The notes: generated from the letters alone by a model not told the origin. Positions 40,896 to 50,128 are shown, counted from the stretch's first letter. The stretch: 64,000 nucleotides of DNA from Marinomonas spartinae (GCF_016461715.1 NZ_JAEMUI010000021.1:26801-90800); one strand, 5' to 3'. A program made the numbers and translations.

Positions 40896-42200
40896 ATGAA
40901 AATTTACATCAGTATGTTTGGGGCCTTGTTTAGCTCGCTAACATTAGCGGCTATGCCTGTCTATTTACCTGTAGGGTCGAGTTATACTTTGAGCGGGGTG
41001 ATCAACCCTCGTGCGTTGTCGACGTCGTTATCAAATCCTGCTGCGCCTTATCTGATGGGCAGTGTGTCCTCTGGGCAAAATGTGCGTTTGGGATTGCTTG
41101 GTCCGGTTGGTCTCTCCTACGAGCTGGGGAAAGTCGGGAATTTGACGGATAAAGTCGACGACTTAGAGAGCCTGTTAAATCGCACGGACTATCAATCACA
41201 AGCTGAGGTTGATGCAGCAATAGCCAAAGCAAACTCTATTGTCAGTGACGTGGCAAATACAACCTACATAAAAGTAGCGGGCAGTAGCCAAATCCCTTTT
41301 ATGCCCTTTATTTATAAAACCAATACCCGTGGTGCGTTTATAGTCGATGCCAGCGCCTCCTTTTTGGGCAGGGCAAATGTGTTAGCCGATGATATTGTTG
41401 CTGAACAAACGGGCTCTACTTACAAGGTCAAATCAGACACTTCGTTTTATGTCAAAAAAGCAACGGATTTAAGACTGGGTTTGGGTTACAGCCAGAGTGT
41501 ACTGAGAACGAATTACGGTGAATTGATTGGTGGTGTAAAAGCCAATCTACACAGAATTTCTTTAGGTCGCTCATTAGTTGTTTTAACTGATGAAAATGAC
41601 GATGCCAGTAAAGTATTTACCGATTCTCTGTTTAGTGATCAACATGCGAGTTCCAATGTGGGGATTGATGTTGGTGCTATCTGGGTGAGTGACCATTATC
41701 AGTTGGGGGCGACTATTGCTAATATTAATCAACCAAAATTTGATTATGCTGATCTTGGAGACTGCGCCAATTTATCTGGTTCGGCATTAACGAGTTGTAA
41801 TGCTGCTGTGTTGTTTGCAGGAAAGGGTAAGTTGGATTTGTCTGAAACCTATCAAATGAAGACACAAAGTACTATTGATGGTGCCATCACCTCACGAAAT
41901 CGCCAGTGGATACTGGCAGGATCATACGATTTAAACAGTGTGAAAGATCCTGTTGGCGATAAGTATCGCTGGGCGGTCGCGTCTTTATCTTTCTTTAGCG
42001 ATAACCTGATCGCACCAGGTTTTCGAGTGGGTTATCGAGAGAACCTCGCGGGTAGTCAATTAAAATACGTGACAGGGGGCCTGACCTTTTTTCGCCGTTT
42101 AAATTTAGATGTTGCTGTTTCAACGGGGACAACCGAATATAATGGGCACTCCATACCACGAAGTGCCTATTTTTCTATTGGTTACGATATGGCGTTTTAA
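40896..42200 (+). CDS. TraF-like outer-membrane/periplasmic protein
   Basis: A 434-residue exported protein with a signal peptide (cleavage near residue 19, LAAM). The SGVINPRALSTSLSNPAAP block and the strand-rich C-terminus ending GYDMAF, with a terminal aromatic residue, fit the chromosomal TraF_2 family, which are probable outer-membrane beta-barrels. The conjugal-transfer name is historical: no other tra gene is near and the function is unknown. Alternating hydrophobic strands (residues ~210-434) support a barrel. The region 65-110 is predicted helical with charge repeats. It converges on the 5-FCL gene with a four-base overlap. Confidence 0.75.
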   Translation: MKIYISMFGALFSSLTLAAMPVYLPVGSSYTLSGVINPRALSTSLSNPAAPYLMGSVSSGQNVRLGLLGPVGLSYELGKVGNLTDKVDDLESLLNRTDYQSQAEVDAAIAKANSIVSDVANTTYIKVAGSSQIPFMPFIYKTNTRGAFIVDASASFLGRANVLADDIVAEQTGSTYKVKSDTSFYVKKATDLRLGLGYSQSVLRTNYGELIGGVKANLHRISLGRSLVVLTDENDDASKVFTDSLFSDQHASSNVGIDVGAIWVSDHYQLGATIANINQPKFDYADLGDCANLSGSALTSCNAAVLFAGKGKLDLSETYQMKTQSTIDGAITSRNRQWILAGSYDLNSVKDPVGDKYRWAVASLSFFSDNLIAPGFRVGYRENLAGSQLKYVTGGLTFFRRLNLDVAVSTGTTEYNGHSIPRSAYFSIGYDMAF

Positions 42201-42817
42201 TCTGTCTGTGTCTGGTTAGTAATGCTAATTAATTGAGTGGGAGTCATGATGGCGTCGAGTGGAATATCCCAGCTTTCCATTGGCAAGCTCGCCACTTGCT
42301 GACAATCATGAGCGAGGCCTATTAACACGGGCTTCGCTTGTTTTGACTTATTGGCGAATGTGCGATCGTAAAACCCACCGCCCATACCCAGTCGACCTCC
42401 TTGGTCATCAAAGCCAACCAAAGGTAAAAACACTAAATCCATTTCAAAGCCAGATTTTGGAGAAACGTCAACAGGCTCTTTAATGCCAAAACGGTTTTCA
42501 CGCCACAGGGTATCATCATCTATATGTTGCTGGGTATAGTGAGCGAAATCCAGAGATTGCTCTTTGACAACGGGCAAGTAAATGTTATGACCGAGTGACC
42601 ACAGATGTTCGCATAATAAATGGGGGGAAATTTCACCATCATTGGTCAAGTACAAAGCAATGCGTTTGTCACCGCTGATGTTAAGAACAGAAGAAAGCGC
42701 CTGATAAGCATCCACTAGAGCCTCGGCGGCCAGTGACTGATCAGTTGCGCTTAAATGTCTTCGTGCTTGACGAAGTTGACGACGTAACGTTTGTCTAAAA
42801 TCTACTGCTGAAGGCAT
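42197..42817 (-). CDS. 5-formyltetrahydrofolate cyclo-ligase
   Basis: A 206-residue ATP-dependent enzyme converting 5-formyl-THF to methenyl-THF. The N-terminal RRQLRQARRHLSATDQS, the ALYLTNDGEIS strand, and the ATP/substrate motif DQGGRLGMGGGFYDRTF are characteristic. The frame extends to a TTG at 42832, but the ATG at 42817 has GGGAAA eight bases upstream. It lies directly downstream of 6S RNA on the same strand, as ygfA (fau) does in E. coli, where both can be co-transcribed. Confidence 0.92.
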   Translation of the reverse strand: MPSAVDFRQTLRRQLRQARRHLSATDQSLAAEALVDAYQALSSVLNISGDKRIALYLTNDGEISPHLLCEHLWSLGHNIYLPVVKEQSLDFAHYTQQHIDDDTLWRENRFGIKEPVDVSPKSGFEMDLVFLPLVGFDDQGGRLGMGGGFYDRTFANKSKQAKPVLIGLAHDCQQVASLPMESWDIPLDAIMTPTQLISITNQTQTD

Positions 42818-42823
42818 AAAAGA

Positions 42824-42998
42824 GTTTCCCAAGTTGCCGTTTCGACTATTGGCCTTGAACCCAGTGGTTCAAGGTGGATGGATCTGAGGCTCTTTAGGCT
42901 TTCCGACGCACGGACATGCTCACCGAACCCACAGTCTCCGTCCGGGGTATTACTCATAGGCTCAAGGGCGTTAAGCCGCCTCGAACAACCCAGGAAAC
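42824..42998 (-). ncRNA. ssrS: 6S RNA
   Basis: The minus strand between zapA and the 5-FCL gene carries a 175-base RNA whose central and 3' parts match E. coli 6S RNA by eye: GGTGAGCATG, then the AAAGCCT block, then CACCTTGAACC and GGTTCAAGG, which form the conserved 3' hairpin. The two ends (GTTTCC at the 5' end, GGGAAAC at the 3' end) pair to close the long stem. A TATACT -10 lies at 43005-43010 on the minus strand, seven bases before the predicted start. 6S RNA binds sigma-70 holoenzyme and mimics an open promoter. The ends are estimates. Confidence 0.93.
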
Positions 42999-43123
42999 AA
43001 GTGCAGTATAGAGTAAGCGATGAGGAAAATCATCCCATGCTCACACTTGTTGCCTCGGCTGTATGAGGAAAATTCGTGTTCTCGCTCTTGCATGAAGCAA
43101 AGTTGATTAAAGAGTAAGCCGCT

Positions 43124-43417
43124 TTAACCTACTTTCGTTTGATGCGTGAGCGCAGCATCAAGCTGTGATGTCAGTTCTCGCAGCTGCTGCTCATTAGAGC
43201 GTGCGTATTTTCGGCCCGAAAGCATGTCGTGAGTAATATTCAATGCAGCAAGCACCGCAATTTTTTCAAGGCCAATGATTTTTCCGCTGGCTTTGATTTC
43301 GCGCATTTGCATATTGAGATACTCAGCGGCTTCTTTCAGATCCGCTTCGTGTCCTTTTGGGCAATTTATTTTGTAAGTTTGCCCAAGTATATTGACTGAA
43401 ACCGTTGGTTTATCCAT
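43124..43417 (-). CDS. zapA: Cell division protein ZapA
   Basis: A 97-residue protein that bundles FtsZ filaments at the division ring. The N-terminal strand MDKPTVSVNILGQTYKINCPKG and helical segment LKEAAEYLNMQMREIK, then the long C-terminal coiled coil (residues ~55-95) are typical. The ATG at 43417 with GGAG upstream is chosen; the frame is open a further 18 codons. The order zapA - 6S RNA - 5-FCL is conserved in gammaproteobacteria. Confidence 0.92.
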   Translation of the reverse strand: MDKPTVSVNILGQTYKINCPKGHEADLKEAAEYLNMQMREIKASGKIIGLEKIAVLAALNITHDMLSGRKYARSNEQQLRELTSQLDAALTHQTKVG

Positions 43418-43562
43418 ATTGACTCCATTTGATAGCAAGGCCCACCATAAAATGGTCTGTTTTTCCATCATTGGGTAGCGAATGGCATTTTATGCTGCGG
43501 TTAAATTCGTTACAATTGCGAATCACATTTATCCACTCTGTTTATAGCAAATTGACGCAAAT

Positions 43563-44658
43563 ATGGAAATCAACCCAATACTTTCTAAGATAAAAGACCT
43601 TTCTGCACGTACTTTAACCCTTCGGGGGTATCTTTGACTACGAGTCAAAGAAAGAACGACTAGAAGAAGTAAACCGCGAACTGGAAGATCCAAATGTTTG
43701 GAACGATCCAGATTATGCCCAAAAGCTCGGTAAAGAGCGTGCTGCCCTTGAAGTCGTGGTGGAAACCATTGATAACATGGAAAGTGGCATCGCCGATTCC
43801 AAAGAACTTCTGGATCTCGCCGTGGAAGAAGACGACAGCGAGTCTGTTGACGCGGTGCAATCAGAACTGGCTGAGTTAGAAACTTTACTGGCTAAGTTGG
43901 AATTTCGCCGCATGTTCTCCAAAGAAATGGATGAAAGCAGTGCCTTTTTGGACATTCAAGCTGGTTCTGGCGGTACAGAGGCCCAAGATTGGGCAAATAT
44001 GCTGTTGCGTATGTACCTTCGCTGGGGCGAAGATAAAGGCTTCAAAGTCGAGTTAATGGAGGTCTCCGCTGGCGATGTGGCGGGTATTAAATCCGCGACA
44101 ATTCGTTTTGAAGGCGAATACGCCTTTGGCTGGTTGCGAACAGAAACGGGGGTGCATCGTCTGGTGCGTAAATCACCGTTTGACTCGGGTAACCGTCGCC
44201 ATACGTCGTTTGCGTCTGTGTTCGTCTCTCCTGAAATTGACGATAACGTAGATATCGATATCAATCCAGCCGACTTGCGTACCGATACCTACCGTTCATC
44301 CGGTGCGGGTGGACAGCACGTTAACACCACTGATTCTGCGGTGCGTATTACCCACGTGCCAACGGGGATTGTTGTACAGTGTCAAAACCAACGTTCGCAG
44401 CACGCTAACCGTGACTTCGCGATGAAACAATTGCGCGCGAAGTTGTACGAGTTGGAAATGATGAAGCGAAGCGAAGCGGCGCAAGCACTAGAAGACAGTA
44501 AGTCTGATATCGGCTGGGGCAGTCAGATTCGTTCTTATGTACTGGATGCGTCACGTATTAAGGATTTGCGTACCGGGGTGGAAACCTCTAATACAGGTGC
44601 CGTTCTAGATGGCAATCTAGATCAATTTATCGTTGCAAGCTTAAAACAAGGCCTATAA
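43563..44658 (+). CDS. prfB: Peptide chain release factor 2, with programmed +1 frameshift
   Basis: RF2 recognises UGA and UAA stop codons. Translation starts at ATG 43563 and reads 24 codons to CTT, then meets in-frame TGA at 43635-43637. A +1 shift continues at GAC 43636 for a total of 364 residues, near the E. coli length. The codon-recognition tripeptide is in RKSPFDSG, and the peptidyl-hydrolysis motif is in [17 protein letters not shown]. The start of the second part cannot be translated on its own. It is followed 48 bases later by lysS, the same order as in E. coli. Confidence 0.96.
43624..43638 (+). promoter_or_regulatory. Autoregulatory frameshift site of prfB
   Basis: GGGGG (an internal Shine-Dalgarno sequence), then TAT and the slippery CTT followed by in-frame TGA and C. 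Low RF2 slows termination at TGA and lets the ribosome slip +1, giving feedback control. Confidence 0.95.
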
Positions 44659-44706
44659 AGCGCCCAGTACTTATTTTTAAACATTTATAAAGAGCAATAT
44701 CAAACC

Positions 44707-46209
44707 ATGGCTAACGAAAAGACAACAGAATCTACCGCATCAACTGATGACAACCGTTTAGTAGCGGAGCGTCGTGCCAAGTTGGCGGCTATCCGTGAAC
44801 AGCGTAATGCTTTCCCTAACTCTTTCCGTCGCGATGCTTACGCAGCTGACCTTCAGGCAGAGTTTGGCGAGTTTGAAAAAGCAGATCTAGAAGAAAAGGA
44901 TCATAAGGTTAGCATCGCGGGTCGTATCGTTCGTAACCGTGGTGCCTTTATGTTGCTGCAAGACATGACAGGTCAAATCCAAGCTTATGTGAATCGTAAG
45001 GCGCTCAGTCCAGAGCTTTTAGCAGAGCAAAAAACGTGGGATTTGGGTGACATCATTGGTGTGTCTGGCCCAGTGCACAAATCTGGTAAAGGTGATTTGT
45101 ATATCGATATGCAAGAAGCACAATTACTCACCAAATCCCTACGACCATTACCAGATAAGCATCATGGCTTGTCTGATATGGAAATGCGCTACCGTCAGCG
45201 TTATGTGGATTTGATTGTTAACGAAGAGTCCCGTGAGACTTTCCAAGTGCGTTCAAAAATCATTTCTACCATTCGTCGCTTCTTGGAAGATCGTCGTTTT
45301 ATGGAAGTGGAAACGCCCATGTTGCAAACCATTCCTGGTGGAGCAACGGCTCGTCCATTTATTACCCATCATAACGCGATGGACATGAGCATGTACTTGC
45401 GTATTGCTCCAGAGCTTTACTTAAAGCGTTTGGTTGTGGGTGGCTTTGAACGTGTGTTTGAGATCAACCGTAACTTCCGTAACGAAGGAACGTCGACTCG
45501 TCATAACCCAGAATTCACTATGATCGAATTCTATCAAGCGTACGCTGACTACAAAGATCTTATGGATCTGACGGAAGACATGCTGCGCACCGTGGCAGAG
45601 AAGGTCTTGGGTACAACAAAAGTTACCTACCAGGGGGCTGAGTACGACTTTGGTGCCCCATTTGTTCGTATGACCATGCTTGAGTCTATTCTTCACTACA
45701 ACCCAGAACTAACCGCTGCGGATCTGGAAACCGTTGAAAAAGCGACAGAAGTGGCGAAGAAACTGAAAATCGATGTGAAACCTATTTGGGGCTTAGGCAA
45801 ACTTTGGACAGAAATCTTTGAAGAAACTGCTGAACACAAATTGGATCAACCGACTTTCATCACGGAATACCCAGCGGAAGTCTCTCCACTGGCGCGTCGT
45901 AACGATGATAACGAGTTTATTACTGACCGTTTTGAATTCTTCGTTGGTGGTCGTGAAATCGCCAACGGCTTCTCGGAGCTGAATGACGCTGAAGATCAGG
46001 CAGAACGCTTTAAGCGTCAGGTTGCGGAAAAAGACGCCGGTGATGACGAAGCTATGCATTACGATGCGGACTACATCAACGCACTAGAATACGGTTTACC
46101 ACCCACCGCTGGTGAAGGGATTGGCATCGACCGTTTAGTCATGTTGTTTACGGATGCGGCTTCTATCCGTGATGTGTTGTTGTTCCCACATATGAAGCCT
46201 CAGGACTAA
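44707..46209 (+). CDS. lysS: Lysyl-tRNA synthetase, class II
   Basis: A 500-residue class II synthetase. The OB-fold anticodon-binding domain occupies residues ~60-170 ([22 protein letters not shown]). Motif 1 lies near [17 protein letters not shown], motif 2 is [20 protein letters not shown], and motif 3 is [21 protein letters not shown]. The length agrees with E. coli LysS (505). It follows prfB closely and ends at a terminator. The adjacent genes downstream are accessory. Confidence 0.96.
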   Translation: MANEKTTESTASTDDNRLVAERRAKLAAIREQRNAFPNSFRRDAYAADLQAEFGEFEKADLEEKDHKVSIAGRIVRNRGAFMLLQDMTGQIQAYVNRKALSPELLAEQKTWDLGDIIGVSGPVHKSGKGDLYIDMQEAQLLTKSLRPLPDKHHGLSDMEMRYRQRYVDLIVNEESRETFQVRSKIISTIRRFLEDRRFMEVETPMLQTIPGGATARPFITHHNAMDMSMYLRIAPELYLKRLVVGGFERVFEINRNFRNEGTSTRHNPEFTMIEFYQAYADYKDLMDLTEDMLRTVAEKVLGTTKVTYQGAEYDFGAPFVRMTMLESILHYNPELTAADLETVEKATEVAKKLKIDVKPIWGLGKLWTEIFEETAEHKLDQPTFITEYPAEVSPLARRNDDNEFITDRFEFFVGGREIANGFSELNDAEDQAERFKRQVAEKDAGDDEAMHYDADYINALEYGLPPTAGEGIGIDRLVMLFTDAASIRDVLLFPHMKPQD

Positions 46210-46249
46210 TCCGAGGTTATATATCTAAACAGCCACAAAGAAAGTTTGA

Positions 46250-46289
46250 ATAGCCAGCGATAGCAGCTTGTGTTACTGGCTATTTTTTA
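46250..46289 (+). terminator. Terminator of prfB-lysS
   Basis: ATAGCCAG / CTGGCTAT with a large loop and a run of six T. It separates lysS from the toxin-like gene. Confidence 0.8.
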
Positions 46290-46382
46290 TATTATACTCG
46301 GGACACTTTCCTCAGAGGTTTTTGCATAAATTAAGGTTAGTTTCACTAAGGGTTTTTATATTTAACAAAACAGGGAGTTGAT

Positions 46383-46865
46383 ATGGTTACTTTGGAAGAA
46401 ATTATTATTGGTCGAGGTGAGTTGGAAAAAATATATCGTTCTGATGTATCGCTTACTCTTTGGAGAGCGGTCAATAAATCAGAGCTTCAAGTAGGAAATC
46501 CTCTTTACCCTGACTTAAAAGAAAAAATCTTACCAAACGGACGTATTCGGTTAGCTGATGTATCAACATATATGAAAGACGGTATAGAGTATGTTAAGTC
46601 TGAAGAGAGTAGAGGGACATCTCTTTCTGACAAAAATGGCCTTTTTGGACATAAAAACTGGGATTATGTCGTCATTCCTGCAGGTACAGTTGTTCCTCAT
46701 GAACTTATTATCACAAAAGATCATTATATTTCCAAAAAGAAGAGTTGGCATTATTCAATATCCCCTAACTTTGATATGACTGTATCTAGTTTTCTGTCTG
46801 CTCTAGATCAGCTAGCAATCAATGCGAAGATAAAAATAAAGGTACAGAGCAATGTTAGACGCTGA
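46383..46865 (+). CDS. Tse2-like ADP-ribosyltransferase toxin
   Basis: A 160-residue protein that resembles Pseudomonas aeruginosa Tse2, a type VI effector with an ADP-ribosyltransferase-like fold that kills in the cytoplasm. Matching blocks are VSLTLWRAV (residues 22-30; Tse2 TSLTLYRAV), RGTSLSDKNGLF (77-88; GGTSVFDRAGVL), DYVVIPAGTVVPHELIITKDHY (94-115; DFVIPDGTDIPPDLKVKQDSY) and SWHYSISPNFDM (121-132; THYTIMPAKPM). The T-S pair at 79-80 corresponds to residues reported as needed for Tse2 toxicity. There is no signal peptide. GGGAG is well placed. The gene is visibly AT-richer than lysS and overlaps its presumed antidote gene by 14 bases. The comparison uses Tse2 from memory. Confidence 0.75.
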   Translation: MVTLEEIIIGRGELEKIYRSDVSLTLWRAVNKSELQVGNPLYPDLKEKILPNGRIRLADVSTYMKDGIEYVKSEESRGTSLSDKNGLFGHKNWDYVVIPAGTVVPHELIITKDHYISKKKSWHYSISPNFDMTVSSFLSALDQLAINAKIKIKVQSNVRR

Positions 46866-47079
46866 TATTAGAAGTATATTTGTCTGTATTCAGGCTTTAG
46901 AAGACGCTATTCGGTATTATGATTTGCTTGCTCAATCGGATACGACAGATAGTGATGACTATGAAGAATGCAAATATATGTATGAAGTCGAACTAAGTCG
47001 ACTTTGTGAAATATACTCCAAAGAAGAGGAGCGAGGGAATGTCCCTGTTCCCTTAAAAAAACTCTTAAAGAATTCTTAG
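46852..47079 (+). CDS. Tsi2-like immunity/antitoxin protein
   Basis: A 75-residue acidic helical protein starting at ATG 46852, inside the toxin gene. Length and pattern fit Tsi2 (77 residues): an N-terminal helix FVCIQALEDAIRYYDLL (Tsi2 has VAIQCVAARTRELDAQL), an acidic turn, a second helix EECKYMYEVELSRLCEIYS, and a C-terminal VPVPLKKLL that parallels LPPYDRLI. It should bind and block the upstream toxin. The overlap ensures co-production. Without the upstream partner I would call it only a small acidic protein. Confidence 0.68.
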   Translation: MLDADIRSIFVCIQALEDAIRYYDLLAQSDTTDSDDYEECKYMYEVELSRLCEIYSKEEERGNVPVPLKKLLKNS

Positions 47080-47091
47080 AGGTTAGAAGAT

Positions 47092-47156
47092 GTCAGAGCC
47101 CTTTAACTGATAACAAGATTTGCCTTATCTAGTATCTACTTTTAAAGGGCTCTGAC
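47092..47156. repeat. Long-arm inverted repeat (REP-like) between toxin pair and hisC
   Basis: GTCAGAGCCCTTTAA at 47092-47106 and its perfect complement at 47142-47156, with a 35-base spacer, followed by CCCC. The arm resembles GGGTCAGAGCCCTTT-type REP elements linked to RAYT transposases in gammaproteobacteria. No transposase gene is nearby. It lies in the leader of hisC, ending 32 bases before its start. Confidence 0.7.
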
Positions 47157-47188
47157 CCCTTTATAAGAAGAAGTGGAGAGTTATTGAT

Positions 47189-48253
47189 ATGAGTCGTTTT
47201 TGGACAGATAAAATTGCGTCTCTTGACCCTTACGTGCCAGGCGAACAACCGCAAGACAAAAAGTACATCAAGCTAAACACCAACGAGAGCCCATACTCGC
47301 CTTCGCCAAAAGCCTTAGATGCCATGGCTATAGAAGTCAGTGAGCGTTTACGTCTTTACCCAGACCCAAATTGCATGACATTGAAAAATGCCTTAGCAAA
47401 AAACTACCAACTTGATACCAATCAAGTGTTTGTTGGGAACGGTTCGGATGAGGTCTTGGCCTTGGCCTTTATGGGTTACTTTGCAGACGGTAAACCTTTG
47501 GCGTTTGCGGATATTACCTACAGCTTTTACAAAGTATACGCGGGCTTATACGGCATCGAACCAAAACTGATTCCCCTAAGCGAAACATTTGATATTGTCC
47601 CAGCGGATTACGACAATCTAGATGTGTCTGGTGTGGTGGTCACCAACCCCAATGCACCAACGGGTAAAGCTCTGCCGCTATCGGATATTGAATATATTCT
47701 AAAAGCCAATCCAGACGTGGTGGTACTAGTGGATGAGGCCTATGTGGACTTCGGTGCACAAAGCGCGACCACCTTAATTAACCAATATCCTAATCTGTTA
47801 GTCGTGCAAACCTTGTCGAAATCTCGTGCTTTGGCGGGTATTCGAGTGGGTTATGCACTGGGCCATCCAGACTTGATCGAAGGGCTAGAACGTTTGAAGA
47901 ACTCCTTCAACTCCTATCCCATTGATCGTATTGCCTTGGCTGGTGCCACCGCCTCGGTGGAAGACGAAGCCTATATGCAAGAGATTTGCGCGAAAACCAT
48001 CACGACCCGAGAGCAATCGGTAAAAGACCTAGAAGCCCTTGGCTTTGAAATCGTGCCATCGTCTACCAACTTTGTGTTTGCCACTCACCCAAACAAAGAC
48101 GCAGAAGAGATTTACCTGTCATTAAAAGAGCAGGGGATTTTGGTGCGTTATTTTGGTAAGAAGCCAAGAATTGGTAACCACTTGAGGATTACCATTGGCA
48201 CTGACGCAGAAATGGCAGCGCTGACCGCCGTTTTAGAAAAGCTGTTAAAATAA
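47189..48253 (+). CDS. hisC: Histidinol-phosphate aminotransferase HisC
   Basis: A 354-residue class I/II PLP aminotransferase that transfers the amino group to imidazole-acetol phosphate in histidine synthesis. Motifs are LNTNESPYSPSP, FVGNGSDEVLALAFM, VVTNPNAPTGKALP, VVLVDEAYVDFG and the PLP lysine in VVQTLSKSRALAGIRVGY. The C-terminal RIGNHLRITIGT holds the substrate arginine. GGAGAG precedes the ATG. It stands alone, away from the other his genes. Confidence 0.94.
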   Translation: MSRFWTDKIASLDPYVPGEQPQDKKYIKLNTNESPYSPSPKALDAMAIEVSERLRLYPDPNCMTLKNALAKNYQLDTNQVFVGNGSDEVLALAFMGYFADGKPLAFADITYSFYKVYAGLYGIEPKLIPLSETFDIVPADYDNLDVSGVVVTNPNAPTGKALPLSDIEYILKANPDVVVLVDEAYVDFGAQSATTLINQYPNLLVVQTLSKSRALAGIRVGYALGHPDLIEGLERLKNSFNSYPIDRIALAGATASVEDEAYMQEICAKTITTREQSVKDLEALGFEIVPSSTNFVFATHPNKDAEEIYLSLKEQGILVRYFGKKPRIGNHLRITIGTDAEMAALTAVLEKLLK

Positions 48254-48267
48254 GTTTTTGAGTTTTG

Positions 48268-48295
48268 CAAAGGCCACATATTGTGGCCTTTTTAA
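48268..48295 (+). terminator. Terminator of hisC
   Basis: AAAGGCCACA / TGTGGCCTTT with a TAT-type loop and a T-run. Confidence 0.9.
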
Positions 48296-48303
48296 TTGGA
48301 TAG

Positions 48304-48426
48304 CCTAGTGTAGATATCCTGCCTTTTTATAAAAAATTTGGATTCGAGGAAGTTGGCAGGGAAAAAGCTGAGCTATCTAGTGGTTCACCATTTGACGTTG
48401 TAGACATGAAGTGGTTCATATCTTAA
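48304..48426 (+). pseudogene. Remnant of a GNAT acetyltransferase C-terminus
   Basis: Just after the hisC terminator, a 40-codon stretch reads PSVDILPFYKKFGFEEVG and ends GSPFDVVDMKWFIS before TAA at 48424. LPFYKKFGF and VDMKW are the typical last helix-strand of GNAT acetyltransferases. A stop codon (TAG at 48301) precedes it in frame and there is no start, so the rest of the gene is gone. This looks like a scar of gene loss or of an earlier insertion. Confidence 0.65.
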
Positions 48427-48717
48427 AGGGCATGCAGGGACTGATCAAAATAAAATGATTATTTATCTGCCTCCAAACTCTCTGAGAAGACGAAGTAACG
48501 ACTATGTTAAGGCTATTTTGACAGCTACTTCCAACGACTCACCCCGAGGGCATGTCCGTAGTGGCCTCTTAAATTCTTCGCTAAATCGCTATTGCATTGC
48601 ACCTTTTCACCTAGCTATTACTAATTATTACTCATCATTACTCATTAGTCTCGTAAATGTAGCCTACTATTAGATAGGTCTATAAATATTATAAGACCCG
48701 TCAATAGAGGAAAATAT
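48427..48717. other. Gene-free stretch before the chemoreceptor
   Basis: After the GNAT remnant no gene can be supported. The part from 48618 has short ATTACT/ATTACTC repeats (five near-copies) that look like simple AT-rich sequence, then a TATAAA at 48680 region that may serve the downstream gene. Confidence 0.4.
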
Positions 48718-50040
48718 ATGAGCAAGTATTACCGTCTAGCCCTAGGTATTAACATTGTATCTATAGCTGTTGCCTTACTATTTGCGATAGAAAACACAAA
48801 CCTGCTGATTGTGGTTGTACCAATGGTGGGCTTGTTAGGATGTTTGATAAAAATGGAGCGTTTGGCAAAAGAGAGATTCAACTTTTATGTACAAATTCTC
48901 GATACGATACCAAATCCACTCTCAGTCACTGATCTGGATATGAAGTGGACGTTTGTCAATCGAGCGGCTACCGATCCTCTGGGTGTCAAACGTGAGGACG
49001 TACTCGGACAACACTGTTCAAATTGGGGAGCAAACATCTGTAATACGGAAGACTGTGGAGTGAACTGTTTAAGAAAAGACAAGCCGGTCACTTCCTTTCA
49101 CCAGTGGGGGAAAGATTTTCGCGTCGACACTTTTTACATCAATGGTTTAGATGGTAACAAGATAGGTCATGTTGAATATGTACAGGAAATATCAGAAAAG
49201 GTTGCGCTAAAAGCCGTTTACAAAGATGTGGATGCCATCAGTGAAAACCTCACAGCAGGAGCAAAAGACCTTAATGTTGCCAGCCGTGCTTTGACCGTCG
49301 GGTCGACTCAGCAAGCGGCGTCAATTACTCAAATCGGCAGTTCGCTCAATGAGATTCTTAGTCAGGCCAATGACAATGCCGAGCGTGCCTCAAAGGCCAG
49401 CGCCATTTCGTCTGAAGCGCAGCGGGCTGCGACCACGGCCTCCGATGAAATAAGAGAACTTGAGCAAGCGATGCTGGAAATTAATCGCTCAAGCGAAGCC
49501 ATTAGTGACATTATTAATGTCATTGATGATATTGCCTCTCAGACGAATTTACTGGCACTTAATGCTTCCATTGAAGCGGCTCGAGCTGGTGAAATGGGGC
49601 GTGGTTTTGCGGTGGTAGCGGATGAGGTAAGAAAACTTGCTGAGCGTAGTACAACCGCGGCTAGCGAGTCGGCGCAGTATATTCAGTCATCAGTAGAAAA
49701 TGTCGAAAAGGGTAATGCCATATCACAAAAATGTGTGAGTGCATTGAGTGAGATTGTTAAGCACGTGTCAACTATCTCCAACACCATCGAAGAAATAGAT
49801 AAGGCATCGCAAAGTCAGGCGATGGGATTGAGCCAGGTCAATCAGGGGATGTCAGAAATTGATGATGTGATTCACTCGACGGCCGCGTCTGCGGAAGAGA
49901 CTTCCCTCTCTGCCACTGAACTGAGTGAGCTTTCATTGCAGCTCCAGGCCCAGCTCGAAAACATGAGAAAAATTGACGGATTAATTGATGCTGCTGCCAA
50001 GAAAGACGCTAACCTTATTGAGGTTAAAAATGTGTCATAA
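48718..50040 (+). CDS. Methyl-accepting chemotaxis protein with cytoplasmic PAS sensor
   Basis: A 440-residue chemoreceptor. Two membrane segments (residues ~7-23 and 27-44) with almost no periplasmic loop anchor it; a PAS domain (~58-155) follows, so sensing is cytoplasmic. The PAS region has five cysteines in a short space ([20 protein letters not shown]), a candidate redox or metal site. The signalling hairpin tip [19 protein letters not shown] is complete, with flanking methylation helices. It signals to CheA/CheW encoded elsewhere. A gene of transferred or variable type, judging by its neighbours. Confidence 0.9.
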   Translation: MSKYYRLALGINIVSIAVALLFAIENTNLLIVVVPMVGLLGCLIKMERLAKERFNFYVQILDTIPNPLSVTDLDMKWTFVNRAATDPLGVKREDVLGQHCSNWGANICNTEDCGVNCLRKDKPVTSFHQWGKDFRVDTFYINGLDGNKIGHVEYVQEISEKVALKAVYKDVDAISENLTAGAKDLNVASRALTVGSTQQAASITQIGSSLNEILSQANDNAERASKASAISSEAQRAATTASDEIRELEQAMLEINRSSEAISDIINVIDDIASQTNLLALNASIEAARAGEMGRGFAVVADEVRKLAERSTTAASESAQYIQSSVENVEKGNAISQKCVSALSEIVKHVSTISNTIEEIDKASQSQAMGLSQVNQGMSEIDDVIHSTAASAEETSLSATELSELSLQLQAQLENMRKIDGLIDAAAKKDANLIEVKNVS

Positions 50041-50128
50041 CATAGAGCAAAACCTAAAATGTGCTGAGTCTTGACCAAGACGAAAATGAAAAAAACGATA
50101 GTTGCTATTGCGGATCATTAAGCAAAAG

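Noticed and set aside
40896..42200. Conjugation system suggested by TraF similarity
   Set aside because: Only this one gene resembles TraF; no other tra, relaxase or origin of transfer is present, and chromosomal TraF_2 proteins are common.
42878..43066. Plus-strand frame of 62 codons
   Set aside because: It runs antisense through the 6S RNA gene, whose conserved structure explains the sequence.
43563..43637. prfB as a broken gene because of an in-frame TGA
   Set aside because: The GGGGG-TAT-CTT-TGA-C context is the classic programmed frameshift site of RF2, so the gene is functional.
46383..47079. Type VI secretion locus around the Tse2-like gene
   Set aside because: No hcp, vgrG, tss, PAAR or evpB-like gene occurs within the window; only the toxin pair is supported.
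48618..48660. Possible CRISPR or tandem repeat (ATTACT motifs)
   Set aside because: The repeats are short, irregular and AT-rich with no spacers; they look like simple sequence.
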